Assembly (NCBI GenBank): GCA_016744855.1
Contig: JADGDO010000013.1
Coordinates: 1 to 33,300, forward strand
Direction: 5' to 3'
Source: Candidatus Fermentibacteraceae bacterium
GTDB lineage: Bacteria; Fermentibacterota; Fermentibacteria; Fermentibacterales; JCC-6
DNA length: 33,300 nucleotides
Shown here: one piece after another, positions 26,712 to 33,300 of the stretch
Layout: each line of letters begins with the position of its first letter
Position numbering within the stretch: the stretch's first letter is position 1
The notes under the pieces: model-generated
The model's database searches: none
What the model was told of the DNA's origin: nothing
What the model saw: the letters and a program-made list of their open reading frames with translations, nothing else
Program-made: the position numbers and the translations under genes

Positions 26712-26748
26712 CACAGCCGACCAACTCAATGATGGTCGGCTGTGTTTG
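26712..26748 (+). terminator. 12-bp stem terminator
   Basis: CACAGCCGACCA (26712-26723) is perfectly complementary to TGGTCGGCTGTG (26733-26744) around a 9-nt loop, then TTTG and further T-rich sequence follow. It ends the transcript of the sorting-domain gene. Confidence 0.85.
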
Positions 26749-27164
26749 TATTTACATGCTCGCTATTCAATGATATCAAAATGTAAAAGAGTGTCTCTGA
26801 TGATGAACTCATCACTCACTTGTATGAAAGGTACTTGATGCCGTTAAGCAGGAGTCATCTCCCTCAAGTACACACCTGATGAATAACTACTTTCTATCAT
26901 TAGAATCCGCTAGAGATAGTTCGGTAGAATGTATCCGACTTCTGGAGAGAACGAGTTACGTATGATATTTGAACTAAGCTATTTGAATCTCTTCCTGTAA
27001 CAATTTTATTCCGAAAACCCATTGGTTGAAAATCCTCGAGTACTGAAGGTTACTTATGAGTAGCGGCATTGAAATGTATCCCAGCAGTTAAAATGGGGCA
27101 TCAATGCCTTGAAGCAATTTATTGCCGTTAAATGTTGGTCGCTGAGAAAAAGGAGGGGAAGGTA
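26749..27164. other. Gene-free leader region before the Gly-X-Y/terpenoid block
   Basis: About 415 nt without a gene. It is AT-rich and should hold the promoter for the block beginning at 27165, but I could not pick a convincing -35/-10 pair. Confidence 0.5.
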
Positions 27165-27215
27165 ATGCGACTTGTTAGTTCAAGTTCTATAGGAGCAGTA
27201 AACAGAGGAGGATGA
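27165..27215 (+). CDS. Possible 16-residue leader peptide
   Basis: ATG 27165 is preceded by AGGAGGGG (27151-27158) with ideal 6-nt spacing. The frame encodes MRLVSSSSIGAVNRGG and stops at 27213-27215, one nucleotide before the next ATG. Its last codons overlap the ribosome binding site of the next gene. This suggests a translated leader that couples or controls expression of the 27217 gene. It could also be chance, since it is short. No known leader or peptide family is recognised. Confidence 0.4.
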   Translation: MRLVSSSSIGAVNRGG

Positions 27216-27216
27216 A

Positions 27217-27813
27217 ATGCCAGGAGTTGATGAAAGGCTGAAAACATACGGCCTGTCTGCGGGAAGGGTTGCTCTTGAAGATGTAACTGTTCGATCAGGG
27301 GAGATTATGACCCTGAATAGCAAATCAAGAGTTGGCCATTATGAGAACCTTGAAACCAATTCGTTCAAAACCCTGAAGAGCTGGATTGGTGTTAGAAATG
27401 AAACAGTCAAGGAAAACCCACACATTATGGAAAGAGCTTCCATGAATGTCTCAGTACCGGGAAATTTGAAGCCGATGATGAGGCAACCCGCTACAGGCAG
27501 GTCTGTAGTAATGCCCAATCGGGTGTTGCTATCCATGAAGCAGCAAGTGAAACCTCTTGCTGCACAGTACCTGTATGGGAACAGTGCCACCCTTCAGAAA
27601 GCAGAAATGATTCTGGAGAGTATCTGGAAAAAAATTAATATTGGGATTTATCTGCTTCAAACAATTGAAGTTCAGGCGGGTGCTGTTCTTGATATTGGAA
27701 CCGATATTCAGGTTCTTTGGGCAAGCAGACTTAAAATTCATGACGGTGGACTTGTAAGAATTCATCTTGGGAATACGTTCAAGCTTGATGTAGATGTGCT
27801 CGAAAAAGTCTGA
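27217..27813 (+). CDS. Protein of unknown function, first large gene of the Gly-X-Y/terpenoid block
   Basis: I do not recognise the 198-residue product. It has no signal peptide. The first ~120 residues are basic and polar. The C-terminal ~70 have alternating strand motifs (IGIYLLQTIEVQAG, LDIGTDIQVLWASRLKIHDGG, VRIHLGNTFKLDV) that recall stacked-strand (beta-helix or bactofilin-like) folds. GAGGAGG lies upstream of the ATG. The next gene starts 24 nt after the stop with its own ribosome binding site, so they are likely cotranscribed. A structural partner for the Gly-X-Y protein is one guess. Confidence 0.7.
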   Translation: MPGVDERLKTYGLSAGRVALEDVTVRSGEIMTLNSKSRVGHYENLETNSFKTLKSWIGVRNETVKENPHIMERASMNVSVPGNLKPMMRQPATGRSVVMPNRVLLSMKQQVKPLAAQYLYGNSATLQKAEMILESIWKKINIGIYLLQTIEVQAGAVLDIGTDIQVLWASRLKIHDGGLVRIHLGNTFKLDVDVLEKV

Positions 27814-27836
27814 TGCTGTAAACAGGAGGTAAAAAA

Positions 27837-28499
27837 ATGGCTACTCAGTTCGAGATAATAGGCCAGCCTGGAACCGATGCAACAGATCAGGCTGCAAAAA
27901 ATGACTACTCAGATATGCCCGGTGCGAAGGATGCTGTCTGCAACTGGGATGGTGATGATGCCGCAAATTCTGGAACAAACGGTGCCAACGGAGCTGCAGG
28001 ATACCCCGGAAACACAGGTGGAGCCGCTCCTCATTGTGGAGATAGTATCTTTGAAGTTGGAGAAGTTATTGGTGATATTGAGGTAGTAGTTCACGGTGGA
28101 AAAGGTGGCAAAGGCGGCAAAGGCGGAAAAGGTCAAAATGGTCAGAACGGTCAGAATGGAGGAAACGGTAAGGGCTGCGAAGATGATAAGCCCGGAGGCA
28201 AAGGTGGCAATGGAGGTACCGGAGGAGTTGGAGGAAACGGTGGAGCCGGTTCCAACGGACCTGACCTTATTGTAAAGTACTACAGCACTACTTATCCAAG
28301 TTTAATCGGTCACTGCAATGCTGGTCAGGGTGGCAGCGGAGCGGCCGGTGGAGACGGTGGTGATTTCGGTCTTGGAGGAAAAAGAGGTGGTAACGGAGCC
28401 AGAGCTGCATCAGGCAACCTCGGACAACCGGGTTCATCCGGACAGACAGGTGCATCAGGTACAGTTTCCGGAGATGTGATATTTGTTAGAGTGACTTGA
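27837..28499 (+). CDS. Collagen-like Gly-X-Y repeat protein
   Basis: The 220-residue protein has no signal peptide. It contains several runs with Gly at every third position: GTNGANGAAGYPG (about 46-58), GGKGGKGGKGGKGQNGQNGQ (from 87), GGKGGNGGTGGVGGNGGAG (120-138), and a less regular run at about 162-208 (GGDGGDFGLGGKRGGNG). Two strand-like segments (IFEVGEVIGDIEVVV and PDLIVKYYSTTYPSLIGHC) and four cysteines (35, 67, 114, 160) separate them. Such runs can fold as polyglycine-II bundles or collagen-like helices. Lys in the first run is regular (GGK). AGGAGG precedes the ATG. A stable hairpin (28507-28535) follows the stop. The role is unknown; it could be a structural filament or a substrate of the downstream enzymes. 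Confidence 0.8.
   Translation: MATQFEIIGQPGTDATDQAAKNDYSDMPGAKDAVCNWDGDDAANSGTNGANGAAGYPGNTGGAAPHCGDSIFEVGEVIGDIEVVVHGGKGGKGGKGGKGQNGQNGQNGGNGKGCEDDKPGGKGGNGGTGGVGGNGGAGSNGPDLIVKYYSTTYPSLIGHCNAGQGGSGAAGGDGGDFGLGGKRGGNGARAASGNLGQPGSSGQTGASGTVSGDVIFVRVT
28095..28175 (+). repeat. Nine tandem 9-nt codon-triplet repeats encoding Gly-X-Y
   Basis: The first strong Gly-X-Y run (residues 87-113) is encoded by nine 9-nt units, four of GGN-GGN-AAA type followed by three Gly-Gln-Asn units and two variants. Wobble bases differ between copies, so it is not a recent perfect expansion. Confidence 0.75.
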
Positions 28500-28506
28500 T
28501 ACACTG

Positions 28507-28535
28507 GCAGGTGGAGGTGTTTTGCCTCCACCTGC
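28507..28535 (+). other. Perfect 11-bp hairpin between the Gly-X-Y gene and the next gene
   Basis: GCAGGTGGAGG (28507-28517) pairs with CCTCCACCTGC (28525-28535) around a 7-nt loop. No T-run follows, so it is more likely an RNA-stabilising or attenuating element than a full terminator. It would let the upstream part of the transcript be more abundant than the enzyme genes. Confidence 0.6.
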
Positions 28536-28579
28536 ACTTCGATTTGGAATTATGTGAACACAATTAAAAAGGAAGCACA

Positions 28580-29671
28580 ATGATGGACTTCGCAGGAACT
28601 CTTGCCGAAGAGCTTGGTTATTCGCTTTCCATAGAGCAGATTAAAAGCGTATTTCAAATTCTTCAACTGCCCCTGGATAAGGTATTATCAGAAGGAGAGT
28701 TCAGTGATTTTAACTCCAGAAAATGCTCGAAGAATGAATATGTTTCCAGAATAAATAACAACGGAGTTCCGTTGCAGATTGTTGTTTCAAATTCACAGGG
28801 AAGAAATGGACTGGGCTTTTTATCTGAAACTGGTGACATGAACTATCCGCATTCTGCAAGAGTTGCCGCTGCAGAAATCAGACTTGTAAAACTATTTGAA
28901 TCTTCCTGTGCACAGGTTGATAACGTATCAAATCGGTTCAAGAGGATTTCCTCCGTGCTACTGCCCGGAACTCCTGATGGAATAGACAATCTAAAGAGAG
29001 GTAGTTTCTGGTTTTCCCTCAGGTTCCTGCACTCTGGCAAATTCTACTGTTCTGTTTACTTTAATGGTAAATGGGGTAATGCATCCCAGCGCAATTCCAG
29101 ACCAGTCAAGCTGTTGGCTGAATACTCCTGTTTTGAATCAATTCTGCGTCTTAAATCAATCCAGAGTTTTCTAGAAGGTTTTTCCAGACCGATTGGGCAA
29201 GCAGTTAGCATTGGGACCACAAGAAACGGAGTCTGCAAGTTTTATTACAGGGCATCAGAGCCATCTACTGAGAATATTGAAGAGCTGTATTCCAGGTTGG
29301 GTATGAAAAACTGCTATAAGGATTTCATAACTTTTTCCAGAGCGGTGCTTCCACCGTTTCCTGTATTTCCAGAGCAGTCTATTGTCTTTTCGATAGAGTT
29401 CAATCTGGATGAAGACAAGTTCACTGGAATAAAAATTGATGCGTGCTCTCATTGTCTTCCACATGGAGACAGAGCATACGCTGAGCGGTGGTCAGAACTG
29501 TTGAACTGCTACAATATGTCACCAAGTGATTACATCAGAGCACTGGAAGTCTTGTCTGGCTCCGAACTCAACACAGACACAGTGAACCATGCCTTCTTGG
29601 GGGTAGGGCATGAAGTGAACGGATCGTTAAGGTTTAACGCTTATCTCAGACCCGGTGAAGTGATATTGTGA
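28580..29671 (+). CDS. Possible ABBA-fold (aromatic-type) prenyltransferase
   Basis: I do not recognise the family by direct motif, but the 363-residue layout is suggestive. There are five pairs of antiparallel strands separated by helices: about 63-70/77-82, 142-150/153-161 (FWFSLRFLHSGKFYCSVYF), 207-213/217-224 (VSIGTTRNGVCKFYYRAS), 267-275/280-288 (VFSIEFNLDEDKFTGIKI) and 336-343/348-356 (AFLGVGHEVNGSLRFNAYLR). Five beta-beta units with intervening helices is the ABBA prenyltransferase barrel (DMATS/NphB groups), and 300-400 residues is the right length. These enzymes move a prenyl group onto aromatic or peptide acceptors. AAAGGA precedes the ATG. The next gene overlaps by 4 nt. The assignment is an inference from strand pattern. 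Confidence 0.5.
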   Translation: MMDFAGTLAEELGYSLSIEQIKSVFQILQLPLDKVLSEGEFSDFNSRKCSKNEYVSRINNNGVPLQIVVSNSQGRNGLGFLSETGDMNYPHSARVAAAEIRLVKLFESSCAQVDNVSNRFKRISSVLLPGTPDGIDNLKRGSFWFSLRFLHSGKFYCSVYFNGKWGNASQRNSRPVKLLAEYSCFESILRLKSIQSFLEGFSRPIGQAVSIGTTRNGVCKFYYRASEPSTENIEELYSRLGMKNCYKDFITFSRAVLPPFPVFPEQSIVFSIEFNLDEDKFTGIKIDACSHCLPHGDRAYAERWSELLNCYNMSPSDYIRALEVLSGSELNTDTVNHAFLGVGHEVNGSLRFNAYLRPGEVIL

Positions 29672-30615
29672 AAAAGGCAAACACAGCAGCTCCAGCGAAA
29701 AAGCGAACAATAGAGGATAGAATTTCTGCCGGAATAAAATACATTTTTGATCTCCAGAATGAAGACGGTCACTGGGAAGACTTTCTTCTTCCTCCGGGCA
29801 GGTCGGACATGTGGGTAACAGCATACATTGGGCTTCAGATGAAAAACGCAACTCAACGGATGAAAGCTTTTTGCTACTTACCGCAATTGGAACGAGCTGC
29901 CAAATGGCTTGAGAAAACACGATCTGCTGGAGGAGGTTGGGGTTACAATCTCTCATGCCCCGCAGATGCAGATAGCACTTCATTTGCTATTCTCTTCTTA
30001 AGAGCCATGAAGAGGAACATACCAGGAGAATGTTCAGCTAGACTCAGAAGGTTTATCGGTCAGGATGGAGGTGTGAGTACATACATTCTTAACGATCCCT
30101 CTGACTACTGGGGGGCTTCTCATCCGGATGTTACCCCTGTTGCAGGGATGGCACTGTTACCTGATGTTAAATGCTGTAAATCTCTACTGGATAGAATGAA
30201 AAGATATGTTGTTGCAAATCAGAATGAAAATGGCATGTGGAATTCCTACTGGTGGAACACACCTCTGTACAGTACTTGTCAGAATCTGCTTTTTAGCCAT
30301 GAAACTAATGCTCCAGTAAAACTCAGCTTTATACTGAGTACACTCTCTTCCTTAACAATCAATTCTGCTTTTGAAATTGCTCTATTGGTGAACTGCCGCA
30401 GATTGCTCTATATCGCTTCTGATGAAGCTGCCGAAACCCTTGCCGAGATGCAGCTGTCCGACGGAAGCTGGAAGTCTGTTCCAATGCTTAGGGTAACCTA
30501 TTCATCGATGGCGAAGCCATGGCTTCTTCAGGAATCCGGAAAACTCTACAGGGATGATCATCACCTTTTCACCACAGCAACTGTTATCAATTCTCTCGCA
30601 AGTTCTCTTAATTGA
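29668..30615 (+). CDS. Terpene-cyclase/prenyltransferase-like alpha/alpha toroid protein
   Basis: The 315-residue protein has repeated helix pairs with QW-like turns: LQNEDGHWEDF, TRSAGGGWGYN, QNENGMWNSYWWNTP and MQLSDGSWKSVP. These are found in squalene-hopene cyclases and class II terpene cyclases. The stretch CPADADSTSFAILFL at about 97-111 holds D100-A-D102-S103-T, very close to the DxDD acid motif. The first two Asp are kept (the second is the proton donor in known cyclases) and the third is replaced by Ser. It is about half the length of squalene-hopene cyclase, so it contains one toroid domain. The GTG start overlaps the stop of the preceding gene (GTGA), so the two are translationally coupled. 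A cyclase, or a non-catalytic partner of the prenyltransferase-like protein, are both possible. Confidence 0.7.
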   Translation: MKKANTAAPAKKRTIEDRISAGIKYIFDLQNEDGHWEDFLLPPGRSDMWVTAYIGLQMKNATQRMKAFCYLPQLERAAKWLEKTRSAGGGWGYNLSCPADADSTSFAILFLRAMKRNIPGECSARLRRFIGQDGGVSTYILNDPSDYWGASHPDVTPVAGMALLPDVKCCKSLLDRMKRYVVANQNENGMWNSYWWNTPLYSTCQNLLFSHETNAPVKLSFILSTLSSLTINSAFEIALLVNCRRLLYIASDEAAETLAEMQLSDGSWKSVPMLRVTYSSMAKPWLLQESGKLYRDDHHLFTTATVINSLASSLN

Positions 30616-30650
30616 ACCTTTATCATTATCACAGCTCTTTAGGGAAAAGG

Positions 30651-31220
30651 CTACCGGGAACCGGCTCCATTGAGTATCAGATCCAGAAGGTCCTCATCTG
30701 AAACTGTTTGCTTTTTTGTCATGAAGGGTTTTCTTGCTCTGAAAACACCCATGATAAAGAATGAGAGAGTTCGGGTATCGATATCACTACGGAACGTACC
30801 TTCCTTCACGCCGAGTTTTACCAGGGAATCAATCAATGATACCATGACAGATTCAATCTGGGTAAAACCATCAAATGCCTCAGGTTCTGTCCAAGGGGGA
30901 GACTCCTGAAGAAAAACAATGATAGACATCAGCATGGGATGATGCATAATAAAACTGATGTAGGTATTGCCCAACTCAACAAGTCTGTTAAGGCTGTTAC
31001 CGCTTGTAGACAATCCAGCATCCATCATCTCTCCTCTAAGATCTTCAAGAAGATTCAGAGCCAGCTTGCCCAGCAGATCATCCTTGCTGGAAAAATGCTC
31101 GTAGATGGTACCTTTACCTACCTTTGCGGTAGATGCCACCATATCCAGAGTGATTTTGTGCGGTAGCTTTTTTGCGCAGAGTTCTTCTGTAGCTTCAAGA
31201 ATCCGGTTTCTAGTAGGCAT
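30651..31220 (-). CDS. TetR/AcrR-family transcriptional regulator
   Basis: The 189-residue protein has the TetR DNA-binding domain at the N-terminus (RILEATEELCAKK, then the HTH AKVGKGTIYEHFSSKDDLL) and a divergent helical ligand-binding half. The ATG has AAGGAAG upstream. It is divergent from the TolC/adaptor genes, and a palindrome with a promoter sits just upstream (31235-31280). Repression of itself and of the efflux genes is the usual arrangement. Confidence 0.92.
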   Translation of the reverse strand: MPTRNRILEATEELCAKKLPHKITLDMVASTAKVGKGTIYEHFSSKDDLLGKLALNLLEDLRGEMMDAGLSTSGNSLNRLVELGNTYISFIMHHPMLMSIIVFLQESPPWTEPEAFDGFTQIESVMVSLIDSLVKLGVKEGTFRSDIDTRTLSFFIMGVFRARKPFMTKKQTVSDEDLLDLILNGAGSR

Positions 31221-31234
31221 TTTTCTTCCTTAGT

Positions 31235-31280
31235 ACTGATTAGTCAGTCAGAAATATATACCTATAAGTCAATATGTCAA
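31235..31280 (-). promoter_or_regulatory. TetR-gene promoter with palindromic operator
   Basis: On the minus strand TTGACA (31280-31275) is followed after 16 nt by TATATT (31258-31253). Just downstream lies ACTGA-TTAG-TCAGT (31235-31248), a perfect 5-bp-arm palindrome covering the expected transcription start. It is a good candidate for autorepression by the TetR protein. Confidence 0.6.
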
Positions 31281-31291
31281 TGAGATACGCG

Positions 31292-31321
31292 CTGTAACAT
31301 ACTGTAACGTACTGAAATATA
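31292..31321 (+). repeat. Three 10-bp direct repeats upstream of the TolC-like gene
   Basis: The decamers CTGTAACATA (31292-31301), CTGTAACGTA (31302-31311) and CTGAAATATA (31312-31321) follow each other without gap. A 10-bp period places equivalent bases on one face of the helix, as in activator or repressor arrays. They may control the efflux operon that starts at 31373. Confidence 0.55.
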
Positions 31322-31372
31322 AATGCAACAATACATCTTCATCTTATCTCCAGATCAACAAAGGAGGTAAGA

Positions 31373-32668
31373 ATGTTTAAATCAATAGCTGCGGTTCTGA
31401 TGCTCACGGTGAGTTTCTACACAGCAGAGGGTTCTGTACTAACGCTTGAGGAGTCTGTTTCTGCTGCGTGCTCTAATAGAGCCGAAGTGAGTCAAGCTGA
31501 GTTGTCCATAAGATCAGCTGAAGCTGCTCATCTGGGTTCAACTCTTTGGTTTACGCCGACTGTATCCGCTGATGCAGGACTGTCTGCAATGGAAACAGAG
31601 ATGCCTGAAAGCGAGATGTACAGCTCAAGCATTAATATTAATGCGTCTATGAATCTGTTCAATCTTCAGAGCATTGGAAGAAGAAGAACAGCCTCAGTTG
31701 CTGTTAGCATCGCAGAGGAAGCTAGCAGAGCAACCAGAGCCGTTGTGATTTTCGATACTGCATCTAGTTGGTACTCTGTGCTTCAGGCTCAGGCGGCTTT
31801 GGAACTCGCAGATTTGAATCTGAGCACACAGGAGGAGATGTTTCGCCTTGTGGGAGAGAAATACAACCTAGGAATGGTAAGCAGATATGAATACCTTTCT
31901 GGGCATGTTTCACTAGAAAACACCCGCCCCGTGCAGATAGCTGCATCAGCATCACTTGAGAATGCACTGGGTAGCTTATCTGTTGCAATCGGACAAAGTT
32001 ACAATGAGATAGAAAGTGTTGAAGGATCTCTTGATGAAGAGTTGCAGGTTACCATCCCAGAATCACCGGAAGATCTTGCAGAGATTGCTATTGCTAAATC
32101 CTCAGAGGTTATTTTGGCTAGACTCAGCCTTGAATCTGCTTCGACTCAGACTTTTACAGCACATGCTGGATATGCACCATCACTACGGCTTAATGGAACC
32201 ATGGGATGGTCAAACGGTGATGAGGATCTGTTCGAACTTGGAAGCAATGACATGTCTAGAACAAGCTCAGTTGGTGTTTCACTTCATGTGCCCATCTTCA
32301 GCTCTTTTGGGACAGAAACTGCAGTGAAAACTGCCAGACTTTCAGAGCTTTCTGCCCAGTATGAGTTAAGCAGCGTAGAAAACGACACTAGGCAAAGTGC
32401 TCTTGAGGCGTGGAACAATATTCTCAGCTCTCAACAGCGGCTGGTCGGAGCAAACTCCCTTGTTCTTGAGGCTCAAGAGGCCCTGGAAATTGCCCAGATC
32501 ACTTATGAAGCCGGTTCAATTACAAGGCTGGACCTCGAACAGTCCATCCTGGGATTCGTAACTGCTAGAGAACACCGGTCAGAAGCGCAACTAGCGATGA
32601 GAATGGCTGAGTTAAACATAGCGATGCTTACCGGGGAAATTCATGAATTATGGGAGGTAGAAGAATGA
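31373..32668 (+). CDS. TolC-family outer-membrane efflux protein
   Basis: The 431-residue protein has a signal peptide (MFKSIAAVLMLTVSFYTAEG) and the duplicated TolC pattern: an N-terminal LTLEESVSAACSNRAEVSQA, a first long coiled-coil helix set, a strand/loop region, then a second set ending ALEIAQITYEAGSITRLDLE. The last is the family's conserved C-terminal helix motif. It would form the outer-membrane channel and periplasmic tunnel for an export pump. AAAGGAGG precedes the ATG. The adaptor gene overlaps its stop by 4 nt. Confidence 0.92.
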   Translation: MFKSIAAVLMLTVSFYTAEGSVLTLEESVSAACSNRAEVSQAELSIRSAEAAHLGSTLWFTPTVSADAGLSAMETEMPESEMYSSSININASMNLFNLQSIGRRRTASVAVSIAEEASRATRAVVIFDTASSWYSVLQAQAALELADLNLSTQEEMFRLVGEKYNLGMVSRYEYLSGHVSLENTRPVQIAASASLENALGSLSVAIGQSYNEIESVEGSLDEELQVTIPESPEDLAEIAIAKSSEVILARLSLESASTQTFTAHAGYAPSLRLNGTMGWSNGDEDLFELGSNDMSRTSSVGVSLHVPIFSSFGTETAVKTARLSELSAQYELSSVENDTRQSALEAWNNILSSQQRLVGANSLVLEAQEALEIAQITYEAGSITRLDLEQSILGFVTAREHRSEAQLAMRMAELNIAMLTGEIHELWEVEE

Positions 32669-33300
32669 GAAAGATATTATTCATCGCAACGGCTATTCTA
32701 CTGGTAACTGCATGCGGTATGCCTTCGGGCGGCAGGGAAGCTACTCCTGTTACAGTGGAGACAATGAATGTGCAGGAATCTGATGTGTCGAGCTGGGCGT
32801 ATTCCTACAGCAGGCTAGAAGGAGTAAATCAAGCAGATATCTATGGTTACAGCGGTACCGTGGAAAGCATACTTGTAGTATCAGGTGATTCTGTCGAGGC
32901 GGGAGAACTTCTGATGGTACTCAGCACCGACAGCGAAAGCACCTCAAACGCAAACGCTGCAGCAGCAATTGTTAACTCCGCAGAGGCTGCGCTTGCACAG
33001 TCGAACGATAATTTGGAAAGAGTGACTACTCTGCATGAAGCAGGAGGAATGAGCGATCAAGAACTGCTGAATGCTCAGCTTTCAGCTGAGATTGCAAGGG
33101 GTTCTCTTAACTCTGCACAGGCCTCCTTCTCCGGGACAGCTTCCAGAACAGAAAACTCTCGTGTCACCGCTCCTTTCAGTGGGGTAGTCGGGAGGATCAA
33201 CATTACCATTGGAGATCCTGTTTCTTCAGTGCAGCCCCTACTGACGGTTGCTTCACCTGAACTCCTAAGGGCTGAGGTTCTTCTACCGGAAGATGCTCTG
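32665..33300 (+). CDS. RND-type efflux periplasmic adaptor, partial
   Basis: The window shows the first 212 codons of a lipoprotein adaptor (signal ending LVTAC, Cys 17). GYSGTVESILVVSGDSVEAG is the typical lipoyl-like half-motif. A coiled-coil hairpin follows, and then RVTAPFSGVVGRINITIGDP, the second lipoyl half. It is the membrane-fusion partner linking the TolC-like channel to an inner-membrane pump that presumably lies beyond the window edge. GGAGG lies 7 nt before the ATG, which overlaps the tolC-like stop by 4 nt. The gene is cut by the end of the window, not broken. Confidence 0.9.
   Translation, partial: MRKILFIATAILLVTACGMPSGGREATPVTVETMNVQESDVSSWAYSYSRLEGVNQADIYGYSGTVESILVVSGDSVEAGELLMVLSTDSESTSNANAAAAIVNSAEAALAQSNDNLERVTTLHEAGGMSDQELLNAQLSAEIARGSLNSAQASFSGTASRTENSRVTAPFSGVVGRINITIGDPVSSVQPLLTVASPELLRAEVLLPEDAL

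Noticed and set aside
28325-28537. Proline-rich minus-strand frame opposite the Gly-X-Y gene
   Set aside because: It is the antisense reading of GGN glycine codons, which gives Pro/Ala-rich frames; it lacks its own signals.
1-33300. tRNA, rRNA, CRISPR arrays and insertion sequences
   Set aside because: I saw no cloverleaf-like blocks, no regularly spaced direct repeats with unique spacers, and no transposase-like reading frames.

Overview
The window carries protein-coding genes on both strands. I found no rRNA, tRNA or CRISPR array. The host looks like an uncultured diderm bacterium of the Fibrobacteres-Chlorobi-Bacteroidetes (FCB) type. Two large secreted proteins end in a type IX secretion-like C-terminal sorting domain, there are several lipoproteins with clear lipoboxes, and a TolC/adaptor efflux system implies an outer membrane. 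Candidate phyla such as Fermentibacterota would fit, but that placement comes from gene style only. Most genes have good AGGAG-type ribosome binding sites.

Layout. 1-5212: a secreted beta-propeller-like protein, an AT-rich cysteine-rich protein with two [4Fe-4S]-like motifs, and a convergent TPR gene broken by one in-frame TAA. 5213-6227: a gene-poor kilobase holding the 3' scrap of a leucine-rich-repeat gene whose intact relative lies at 15783-16538. 6228-9687: radical SAM/SPASM-like protein, FeeM-like N-acyl amino acid synthase and B12-binding radical SAM protein, closed by a hairpin. 9799-13092: a FIST sensory protein 3 nt upstream of a hybrid histidine kinase. 13305-15487: an OsmC-like protein, an HNH nuclease gene ruined by an internal deletion, and a Panacea-domain antitoxin/RelE-like toxin pair behind a perfect palindrome. 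15783-26685: mostly envelope and housekeeping genes (LRR protein, S9 peptidase, lipoproteins, a fused membrane/spermidine synthase-like protein, PNPOx-like protein, a second sorting-domain protein).

27165-30615 is the most unusual block. In order it holds a 16-codon ORF with a strong ribosome binding site, a protein of unknown family, a collagen-like Gly-X-Y protein, a protein whose strand pattern suggests an ABBA-type prenyltransferase barrel, and a terpene-cyclase-like alpha/alpha toroid protein. The last two genes overlap by 4 nt. 30651-33300 is a TetR regulator divergent from a TolC-family gene and an RND-type adaptor that runs off the window.

Two groups could be undescribed systems. One may make a modified N-acyl amino acid (6228-9687), possibly sensed by the FIST/kinase pair next to it. 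The other may be a prenylation/cyclisation cassette acting with a Gly-X-Y protein (27165-30615). Both are inferences from domain content and gene order. Several decayed genes (TPR, LRR scrap, HNH) suggest active turnover between the functional blocks.
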